Source: an uncultured Selenomonadales bacterium | GTDB lineage: Bacteria; Bacillota; Negativicutes; Selenomonadales; Selenomonadaceae | Assembly (NCBI GenBank): GCA_947165405.1 | Contig: CAMVAG010000139.1 | Span: forward strand, 1 to 5,362 | Reading direction: 5' to 3' | Length of the DNA stretch: 5,362 nucleotides | Part shown: positions 1 to 4,152 of the stretch, one piece after another | Numbering within the stretch: the first letter of the stretch is position 1 | Layout of the letters: each line of letters opens with the position of its first letter | Program-made: the position numbers and the translations under genes | Notes under the pieces: generated by a model | The model's input: only the letters and a program-made list of their open reading frames with translations | What the model was told of the DNA's origin: nothing | Database searches by the model: none

Positions 1-477
1 AGTGAATTGTCCTTGAGCTTGTCCTTGAACGTTCGGCTGATTGAATTGTCCTTGAACTTGTCCTTGAACATTCGACTGATTGAATTGTCCTTGAGGTTGT
101 CCTTGAACATTCGGCTGAGTGAATTGCCCTTGAGCTTGCCCTTGAACGTTGGGCTGATTGAATTGTTCTTGAGGTTGTCCTTGAACGTTAGGCTGATTGA
201 ATTGTCCTTGAGGCTGTCCTTGAACATTCGGCTGAGTGAATTGAGTTTGAGGTTGACCTTGAACATTCGGCTGATTAAATTGTCCTTGAGCTTGCCCTTG
301 AACGTTCGGCTGATTGAATTGCCCTTGAGCTTGTCCTTGAACATTCTGCTGATTGAATTGTCCTTGAGGCTGTCCTTGAAGATTCGGCTGATTGAATTGT
401 CCTTGAGGTTGCCCTTGAACGTTCGATTGAGTGAATTGCCCTTGAGCTTGTCCTTGAACATTCGACTGATTGAATTG
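1..477 (-). repeat. 39-bp tandem repeat array coding 13-residue Q/N/G-rich units
   Basis: Read on the minus strand, 477 down to 1 holds twelve complete 39-bp units and the first three codons of a thirteenth. All are in frame and without indels. The unit is Q-F-[N/T]-Q-[P/S/Q]-N-[V/L]-Q-G-Q-[A/P/V]-Q-[G/T/E]. Variable positions are 3, 5, 7, 11 and 13; the Q residues at 1, 4, 8, 10 and 12, F2, N6 and G9 are kept in every full unit. Synonymous changes (GGA/GGG, AAT/AAC, TTC/TTT) are scattered among units. Only one charged residue (E in unit 8) occurs in the array. The array continues beyond the window, so the copy number is a minimum. Confidence 0.97.
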
Positions 478-1272
478 TCCTTGAGGTTGCCCTTGAGCAA
501 ATTTCCCGCCGAAACTTCTGAACATCGACTCCAAAAATCTTTGCGTTGCGCCCTGCGGCTGTTGTCCTTGTTGCGGTTGCGGTTGTTCCGGTTGAGCTTG
601 TTGCAAGTTGTCGACTTCCGGACGCGGCATGAAATATTTGACCAACTGCTTCAAGAATTGCATGCCTTCGGATTGCGGCTGTTCTTGTTGATAGGCAACG
701 GGAGCTTGTGCAAGCTGCGATAAAATTTCGTAAAGGGCTTCGGGAAGTTGCTCGGCGGTCTTTGCGTCGACCAACTCGAAAGCCGCTTTGGTTATCAAAA
801 TCGGTTCCAATTCGTCGCCGCCCTCTTCAGTGACGATTGCCTCTTTGAAAGTCGAAAGCAAAGCTTGAGTGTCCTCGCTCAATTTCATTGAGTAACCTTT
901 TTCGGCAAGCGTTCCGATTTGCAAGAGCATTCGCGAAAAAAGCATAAGCTGATCCATTGAGAAACGCTGACTCTCGACCGTGCTGCCGATGCCCTTGCCG
1001 AGTGTCGCCTCCAAAGAAAGTGATTGCCTTAAAATATTTTTGACGACATCGCCCACTTCTTTGGGCAATCTTTGTATCCCGTATTTTTCTTCCGTGCCGA
1101 TTTTGCCGAGCGTCGCCGCTATATCTTGAATCGCCGTCTTTAAGTTGACTGTTGTCTGCGGTCGAAAGCCGCCGCCTCCGTCATCGCGTCGACGTACTCG
1201 GTCGGTACTCTCTGTCGGTCGTTGTCGGTCTATCGGTCTTATGCCGGTTGAGCCTCCATCGATTAATGGCAT
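1..1272 (-). CDS. Q/N-rich tandem-repeat protein, C-terminus cut off by the window edge
   Basis: I do not recognise this family. The minus-strand frame from ATG at 1272 stays open for 424 codons to base 1, with no stop, so the C-terminus lies outside the window. Residues 1-40 are polar and basic (RRR, then DDGGGG). Residues about 43-200 look like a folded, mostly helical domain of mixed composition. Residues about 223-242 are a Q/P-rich linker, and 244-265 hold a short segment with F and R residues (RFLESMFRSFGGKF). From residue 266 a 13-residue repeat runs to the edge, consensus QFNQPNVQGQAQG. I see no signal peptide, transmembrane segment or LPXTG sorting signal in the visible part, so a cytoplasmic location is likely (inference). 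The SD AGGAG (1285-1289) lies 12 nt from the ATG, which is long but acceptable. It is divergent from the vWA gene. A structural, scaffold or condensate-forming role is possible but unproven. Confidence 0.85.
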   Translation of the reverse strand, partial: MPLIDGGSTGIRPIDRQRPTESTDRVRRRDDGGGGFRPQTTVNLKTAIQDIAATLGKIGTEEKYGIQRLPKEVGDVVKNILRQSLSLEATLGKGIGSTVESQRFSMDQLMLFSRMLLQIGTLAEKGYSMKLSEDTQALLSTFKEAIVTEEGGDELEPILITKAAFELVDAKTAEQLPEALYEILSQLAQAPVAYQQEQPQSEGMQFLKQLVKYFMPRPEVDNLQQAQPEQPQPQQGQQPQGATQRFLESMFRSFGGKFAQGQPQGQFNQSNVQGQAQGQFTQSNVQGQPQGQFNQPNLQGQPQGQFNQQNVQGQAQGQFNQPNVQGQAQGQFNQPNVQGQPQTQFTQPNVQGQPQGQFNQPNVQGQPQEQFNQPNVQGQAQGQFTQPNVQGQPQGQFNQSNVQGQVQGQFNQPNVQGQAQGQFT

Positions 1273-1313
1273 GTTTTAAATCAACTCCTCACTTGAAAAA
1301 ATTTTTTATCCTG

Positions 1314-1347
1314 ATAGAATTCTATTTCATAGTTTATCGTCATTCAA
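1314..1347 (-). promoter_or_regulatory. Putative sigma-A-type promoter of the repeat-protein gene
   Basis: On the minus strand, TTGAAT (1342-1347) lies exactly 17 nt from TAGAAT (1319-1324), giving 4/6 and 5/6 matches to the consensus hexamers. The -10 sits inside a 12-bp perfect palindrome, ATAGAATTCTAT (1314-1325). The predicted transcript would start near 1312, leaving a leader of about 40 nt before the ATG at 1272. Because the -10 is palindromic, a plus-strand copy also exists: TTGAAA (1293-1298), 16 nt, TAGAAT (1315-1320). A second, divergent start from the same place is therefore possible. Confidence 0.5.
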
Positions 1348-1385
1348 GGATTAATGTTGAAGTTTTTTTTTGCGGAAGGATTAAT
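1346..1385. repeat. Pair of 10-bp direct repeats AAGGATTAAT, 30 bp apart, flanking a T9 tract
   Basis: AAGGATTAAT occurs at 1346-1355 and again at 1376-1385, a centre-to-centre spacing of 30 bp, close to three helical turns. The first copy overlaps the -35 hexamer of the minus-strand promoter by two bases. Nine consecutive T bases (1363-1371) lie between the copies. The layout would suit a regulator binding two sites on the same DNA face, but no regulator gene is visible in the window, so this is inference. Confidence 0.4.
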
Positions 1386-1432
1386 CGCCGCGCCAAAGGG
1401 AAAAGTCAAACAGGCTTCTCGAAGATTCGTAA

Positions 1433-1438
1433 TATAAT
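1433..1438 (+). promoter_or_regulatory. Putative -10 element of the vWA gene
   Basis: An exact TATAAT lies 28 nt before the ATG at 1467. It would start a transcript near 1445 with a leader of about 22 nt that carries the SD. No convincing -35 is seen: the hexamer at the 17-nt position (1410-1415) is ACAGGC. If this is the real promoter it may need an activator. The alternative is the plus-strand promoter-like pair at 1293-1320. Confidence 0.45.
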
Positions 1439-1450
1439 CGCCTCAAATTA

Positions 1451-1457
1451 AAGGAGG
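1451..1457 (+). promoter_or_regulatory. Ribosome binding site that sets the vWA start at 1467
   Basis: AAGGAGG (1451-1457) is a near-perfect Shine-Dalgarno sequence. The first ATG (1458) touches it and is too close to be used. The next in-frame ATG (1467) is 9 nt downstream, the usual distance, so 1467 is preferred. Confidence 0.85.
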
Positions 1458-1466
1458 ATGATTATA

Positions 1467-2123
1467 ATGGAAAATCGTACGGAAGCAGTTTTTATTCTCG
1501 ATTGCAGCGGGTCAATGGCAGGCTTGGAAAGCGACACCGTCGGCGGCTTCAATGCCATGATTGAACGACAACAAGCGGAGCCCGAAGGCAATATGATTGT
1601 CTCGACGATTCTTTTCAGCGACAAGTCAAGCGTCCTTCATGACAGAGTTTCGCTCGGAGAGATTGAGCCTTTGTCCAAAAAAGATTATCGCGTCGGCGGA
1701 AGGACTGCCCTGCTCGATACCGTCGGCAACGCGATTAATCACATCAAAAACATTCACACACGCGCTCGTGAAGAAGACCGCCCGCAAAAAACTTTGTTCA
1801 TCATTGCGACCGACGGCATGGAGAACGCCAGCCGCAAGTTCCGCTACAAGGAAATTAAACAACTTATCAAACAGCAAAAGGGACTCGGTTGGGAATTTAT
1901 CTTTCTCGGTGCAAATCTTGACGCCGAAGAATTTGCCGACCATATCGGTATCGACGCAAGCCGCGCCGTCAATTATCATTCCGACGAACTCGGCACCAAA
2001 CAAATTTACGTTGCAATGAGCAAATTCATCTCCTGCACTCGTCGCGGCACATTGACCGGCGAGGCAACCGACGACGCTTGGCGCAAAGAACTTGACGAGG
2101 ATTTTAAAAATCGCAAGAAATGA
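1467..2123 (+). CDS. Stand-alone von Willebrand factor type A (vWA) domain protein with intact MIDAS
   Basis: This 218-residue protein is essentially one vWA domain. The metal-ion-dependent adhesion site is complete: DCSGS (D12, S14, S16) after a hydrophobic first strand (AVFIL), T80 in GGRTALLD, and D116 in FIIATDGMEN. Such domains usually bind a protein partner through Mg2+ or Mn2+. There is no signal peptide or transmembrane helix, so it should be cytoplasmic, unlike secreted adhesin-type vWA proteins. The C-terminal third (GWEFIFLGANLDAEEFADHIG, then a basic Lys-rich tail) follows the layout of short bacterial vWA proteins of unknown role. No MoxR ATPase or Ter gene lies beside it. The start is ATG 1467, not 1458 (see the RBS entry). 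It is monocistronic and ends at a strong terminator. The divergent repeat-protein gene is its only neighbour upstream. The partner is unknown. Confidence 0.93.
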   Translation: MENRTEAVFILDCSGSMAGLESDTVGGFNAMIERQQAEPEGNMIVSTILFSDKSSVLHDRVSLGEIEPLSKKDYRVGGRTALLDTVGNAINHIKNIHTRAREEDRPQKTLFIIATDGMENASRKFRYKEIKQLIKQQKGLGWEFIFLGANLDAEEFADHIGIDASRAVNYHSDELGTKQIYVAMSKFISCTRRGTLTGEATDDAWRKELDEDFKNRKK

Positions 2124-2136
2124 TTTCGAATAAGCA

Positions 2137-2182
2137 AATGAAAATGGCGCACCTCCGTTTTTTGGAAGTGCGCTTTTTCATT
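2137..2182. terminator. Shared bidirectional intrinsic terminator
   Basis: GCGCACCTCC (2147-2156) pairs with GGAAGTGCGC (2164-2173) around a 7-nt loop, and the plus strand continues with T5 (2174-2178). The outer arms AATGAAAA (2137-2144) and TTTTCATT (2175-2182) are also complementary, so either strand gives an A-stem-U layout. The one inner mismatch is C/A on plus RNA but a U-G wobble on minus RNA. It lies 23 nt after the vWA stop and just after the small minus-strand ORF, so it probably serves both converging transcripts. Confidence 0.88.
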
Positions 2183-2255
2183 CCGTGAAGATGTCGTCGC
2201 CGAAAGCGTAGAAAATCATCAAGACAATCATCACCAAAATTATCACGTCGCTCAA
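2178..2255 (-). CDS. Candidate small ORF: 25-residue single-helix hydrophobic peptide
   Basis: The frame runs from TTG at 2255 to TGA at 2178-2180. The peptide starts (M/L)-S-D, has an uncharged hydrophobic core at residues 4-18 (VIILVMIVLMIFYAF) and ends in an acidic tail (GDDIFTE). That is the shape of a very short membrane peptide. GGTGAT (2260-2265), complementary to the 5' side of the anti-SD, lies 4 nt before the TTG, which is weak support. GTG at codon 4 (2246) or ATG at codon 9 (2231) are other possible starts. The stop sits inside the outer arm of the terminator, as expected for the last gene of a transcript. It follows the CHR operon by 88 nt on the same strand. I do not know a family for it. 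It could be chance, because it is very short. Confidence 0.35.
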   Translation of the reverse strand: MSDVIILVMIVLMIFYAFGDDIFTE

Positions 2256-2280
2256 TCAAATCACCGACCCAAAAATTTTT

Positions 2281-2300
2281 TTGTCCGAGCGCGGGGACAA
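2281..2300 (-). terminator. Weak hairpin, possible terminator or attenuator after the CHR operon
   Basis: TTGTCC and GGACAA (2281-2286 and 2295-2300) can form a 6-bp stem with an 8-nt GC-rich loop. On minus RNA it is followed by AAAAATTTTT, so the U-run is displaced by five A bases and the site is not a classic terminator. It may cause partial termination between the second CHR gene and the small ORF. Confidence 0.25.
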
Positions 2301-2330
2301 GTTTAATTTATCGTTTGTTTAATCGCGAAC

Positions 2331-2359
2331 ATTGGATGCAACGTCACGTTGCCACCAAT
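2331..2359. repeat. 29-bp imperfect inverted repeat centred on the stop codon of the second CHR gene
   Basis: GCAACGT-C-ACGTTGC (2338-2352) is a perfect 7-bp inverted repeat with a one-base centre. After a 2x2 mismatch it continues with ATTGG (2331-2335) and CCAAT (2355-2359), so 12 of 14 positions pair. In minus-strand mRNA the inner part folds as GCAACG-UGA-CGUUGC, placing the UGA stop in the loop. No U-run follows, so it is not a simple terminator. Confidence 0.6.
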
Positions 2360-2910
2360 CCCAAAATCAAACCTGCCGCGCCGCTTGCAAGCAAAACTTT
2401 TATCACGCCGATTTTCTTGCGGACGGCTGCAAGTGCCGCAATTAAAATTATCGCGCCTTTCAAGTCGAAGGTATCGATTAAATTTTCGGGAACTTTCTCC
2501 GCGTTCCAGACGGCAAGCAAAACGAAACTCACGCAAGCCGCCGCAATCAAAGCCATGACCGCCGGGCGCAAGCCGTTCAAAATTCCGTGAATCGCGCCCA
2601 AGTCTCCGTATTTAAAAATTATTTTGGCAAGCGCAATGCAAAGGAAGATACTCGGCGTCACGAAACCCATCGTCGCGCAGACAGCTCCTCCGAAACCGGC
2701 AATCTTCATGCCCGCGAAAGTCGCCGCGTTTATACCAATCGGGCCGGGTGTCATTTGCGAAATTGTAAAAATATCAATGAACTCGCTCAAGCTCAACCAG
2801 TGATAAGTATCGACGACCGCCGCTTGAATCAGAGGCATTGAGGCATAGCCTCCGCCGACGCAGACCAAAGATATTTTCGCGAACTCAAAAAACAAAAGCC
2901 AATAAATCAC
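2344..2910 (-). CDS. Short CHR-family (chromate-transporter-like) membrane protein, second subunit
   Basis: This 188-residue integral membrane protein is one half-size CHR (ChrA superfamily) domain. It shows the hallmark GGGYASMPLI (19-28) after the first helix and SQMTPGPIGIN (51-61) before a glycine/alanine-rich helix, then about four more hydrophobic segments to the C-terminus. Large ChrA proteins hold two such domains in one chain. Half-size proteins are normally encoded as adjacent pairs, as with B. subtilis YwrB/YwrA, and probably assemble as a heterodimer. Family members can export chromate in exchange for sulphate, but for many pairs the natural substrate is unknown. The start is GTG (2910), set by GAGGAGG 7 nt upstream next to the stop of the previous gene. 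The intergenic gap is 12 nt, so cotranscription and coupled translation are likely. The stop codon lies in an inverted repeat. Confidence 0.93.
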   Translation of the reverse strand: MIYWLLFFEFAKISLVCVGGGYASMPLIQAAVVDTYHWLSLSEFIDIFTISQMTPGPIGINAATFAGMKIAGFGGAVCATMGFVTPSIFLCIALAKIIFKYGDLGAIHGILNGLRPAVMALIAAACVSFVLLAVWNAEKVPENLIDTFDLKGAIILIAALAAVRKKIGVIKVLLASGAAGLILGLVAT

Positions 2911-2922
2911 GTTGCCGCCTCC

Positions 2923-3480
2923 TCACTCATATTTTTTGTCGCGCATAAGGAAGAAGCCGACAATGCCGTCAATCGCAACGAGTGCCATTATGTTCACGCC
3001 GAAAAATAAATTCGCAACGAACGTGCCGAGAATAATCACAATCGGCAGGATGAGTTTTTTTGAAAATTGTTTTTTGAGAAGGTCAATCGCCACGTTGAGC
3101 AAAAGAGCCGTCGCGCCGCATTGCATACCTTTCAAGACGAGCTGAACGTATTCGTTTGAGGCGACGAGGTCATAAAAAGTTGCAACGATTGTGATTATGA
3201 CAAGCGGCGGCAAAACTGTTGCAAACATTCCCGTCAATGCGCCCGCCACTCCCGCCATGCGATAGCCGAGCATGATAGCCGTGTTCACTGCCATAACGCC
3301 CGGTGTCGATTGCGCGATTGCCACCATGTTTAAAGTTTCCTCGTCGCTTATCCAATGATATTCGTCGACGTATTTTGCTTTGAGCAGAGGGATTATCACA
3401 TAGCCGCCACCGACCGTGAACATGCTCACGATAAACGTCGACTTGAACAGCTGCCAATAAAATTTTTTGTCGCGTGTCAT
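2923..3480 (-). CDS. Short CHR-family (chromate-transporter-like) membrane protein, first subunit
   Basis: This 185-residue protein is the partner half-domain. The first helix (about 10-23) leads into GGGYVIIPLLKAKYV (24-38). QSTPGVMAVNTA (57-68) corresponds to the QxTPGP signature, but V replaces the usual P after TPG, a difference from its neighbour. Hydrophobic segments follow at about 78-103, 113-135, 143-160 and 162-179, and the C-terminus is charged (RDKKYE). I start it at ATG 3480, although the frame is open further upstream. MTRDKKFYW is a typical N-terminus, and the ATG overlaps the TGA of the acetyltransferase gene as ATGA (3477-3480), a classic translational-coupling layout. The extra upstream codons would only be antisense-like, arginine-rich sequence inside the acetyltransferase gene. 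Substrate unknown; chromate or another oxyanion is the family-based guess. Confidence 0.93.
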   Translation of the reverse strand: MTRDKKFYWQLFKSTFIVSMFTVGGGYVIIPLLKAKYVDEYHWISDEETLNMVAIAQSTPGVMAVNTAIMLGYRMAGVAGALTGMFATVLPPLVIITIVATFYDLVASNEYVQLVLKGMQCGATALLLNVAIDLLKKQFSKKLILPIVIILGTFVANLFFGVNIMALVAIDGIVGFFLMRDKKYE

Positions 3481-4055
3481 ACGAGCAAAGTCTCCATGCC
3501 GATTTTTTTGATGACCCGCGCAGGATTTCCGAAAGCCATGACGTTCGAGGGAATATCTTTCGTCACGAGGGATTTCGCACCGATAACCGAGCCGCTGCCA
3601 ATTGTCACGCCCGGCAAAATCGTCACGTCGCCGCCAAGCCAAACGTCGTCGCCAATGACAATCGGCTTTGCCATTTCCAAACCTTCTGCGCGGCGAACAA
3701 TATCGAGCGGGTGAATCGCCGTGTAAAATCCGCAGTTCGGACCGACGAAAACTTTTTTGCCGAAACGAATTTCCGCGCAGTCCATGAAATAGCAGTTGTG
3801 ATTGAGGAAAGTGCCCGCGCCAATATAAATGTTGTAGCCGTAGTCGACCATGAACGGCGACAAAATTTCTACGGCTTCCGAGTCGACGTGCGGCAAAATT
3901 TCCCGCAAAATTTTTCTGCGCCGAGATAAATCTTGCATCGGCGTCCTGTTAAATTCCAAACACAAATCTTTGACAATCGCCCGCTCTTCAATCAAAGACG
4001 CGTCGAAGTTTGCATTATACCACTGCCCCGCGAGCATTTTTTCTTTTTCCGTCAA
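3477..4055 (-). CDS. Maltose/galactoside O-acetyltransferase family enzyme (left-handed beta-helix), TTG start
   Basis: This 192-residue enzyme should transfer acetyl from acetyl-CoA to a sugar hydroxyl in the cytoplasm. It begins (M)TEKEKMLAGQWYN, the usual N-terminal helix of Maa/LacA/NodL-type enzymes. The hexapeptide-repeat (LbH) part follows from about residue 70, with IGAGTFLNHN, IRFGKKVFVGPNC, IVIGDDVWLGGDVTILPGVTIGSGSVIGAKS, then the closing VTKDIPSNVMAFGNPARVI. His115 in TAIHPLD matches the catalytic His of the family (His115 in E. coli LacA), which also supports the chosen start. That start is TTG 4055, 10 nt after AGGAG (4066-4070). The longer reading from TTG 4073 would begin inside the SD. 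Length fits the family. It is first in the operon and overlaps the next gene by ATGA. The true acceptor sugar cannot be read from sequence; these enzymes are often broad or misassigned. Confidence 0.92.
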   Translation of the reverse strand: MTEKEKMLAGQWYNANFDASLIEERAIVKDLCLEFNRTPMQDLSRRRKILREILPHVDSEAVEILSPFMVDYGYNIYIGAGTFLNHNCYFMDCAEIRFGKKVFVGPNCGFYTAIHPLDIVRRAEGLEMAKPIVIGDDVWLGGDVTILPGVTIGSGSVIGAKSLVTKDIPSNVMAFGNPARVIKKIGMETLLV

Positions 4056-4065
4056 AGCGACCACG

Positions 4066-4070
4066 CTCCT
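4066..4070 (-). promoter_or_regulatory. Ribosome binding site that sets the TTG start of the acetyltransferase
   Basis: AGGAG on the minus strand lies 10 nt before TTG 4055. The in-frame TTG at 4073 lies upstream of the SD and the GTG at 4064 is almost in contact with it, so neither can use it. The weak TTG start may keep expression of the operon's first gene low. Confidence 0.75.
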
Positions 4071-4084
4071 CAAAAGTTTTTATC

Positions 4085-4113
4085 ATTATAGCGAATTCGG
4101 CTTGACGAATCAA
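4085..4113 (-). promoter_or_regulatory. Promoter of the acetyltransferase-CHR operon
   Basis: On the minus strand, TTGATT (4108-4113) is 17 nt from a perfect TATAAT (4085-4090). Transcription should begin near 4078, leaving a leader of about 23 nt that carries the AGGAG site. No terminator or riboswitch fits in such a short leader, so any control is probably at initiation. Confidence 0.8.
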
Positions 4114-4130
4114 AGGGCGGTGCTTAAAAT
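4102..4130 (+). promoter_or_regulatory. Promoter of the DUF4422 gene, abutting the divergent operon promoter
   Basis: TTGACG (4102-4107) is 17 nt from TAAAAT (4125-4130), a 5/6 match in each hexamer. Transcription should begin around 4137, giving a leader of only about 16 nt with AAAGGAGG (4138-4145) 7 nt before the ATG. Its -35 ends at 4107 and the minus-strand -35 begins at 4108. Confidence 0.8.
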
Positions 4131-4152
4131 TTTCGACAAAGGAGGAATTTTC

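Noticed and set aside
1..477. CRISPR-like periodic repeat
   Set aside because: The 39-bp units are directly contiguous with no unique spacers, and differences respect a reading frame, so this is a coding tandem repeat.
7..723. Long plus-strand ORF of Leu/Ser-rich repeats
   Set aside because: It is the antisense reading of the 13-residue repeat gene. The regular 39-bp unit keeps several frames open. It has no SD or promoter and a start codon inside the array.
1152..1451. Plus-strand ORF of 99 codons before the vWA gene
   Set aside because: It begins with TTG and no SD, lies partly antisense to the repeat-protein N-terminus, and crosses the promoter region. Its composition is not protein-like.
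1626..2003. Minus-strand ORF opposite the vWA gene
   Set aside because: It is a shadow of the vWA frame, which has a complete MIDAS, a strong SD and a terminator.
2124..2343. Possible tRNA or structured RNA gene between the vWA and CHR genes
   Set aside because: I found no cloverleaf, anticodon arm or CCA-type end. The stretch is accounted for by the terminator, the small ORF candidate and two simple hairpins.
3481..3642. N-terminal extension of the first CHR subunit upstream of ATG 3480
   Set aside because: The extra residues are Arg-rich out-of-frame sequence of the acetyltransferase gene. The ATGA overlap and a normal family N-terminus favour 3480.
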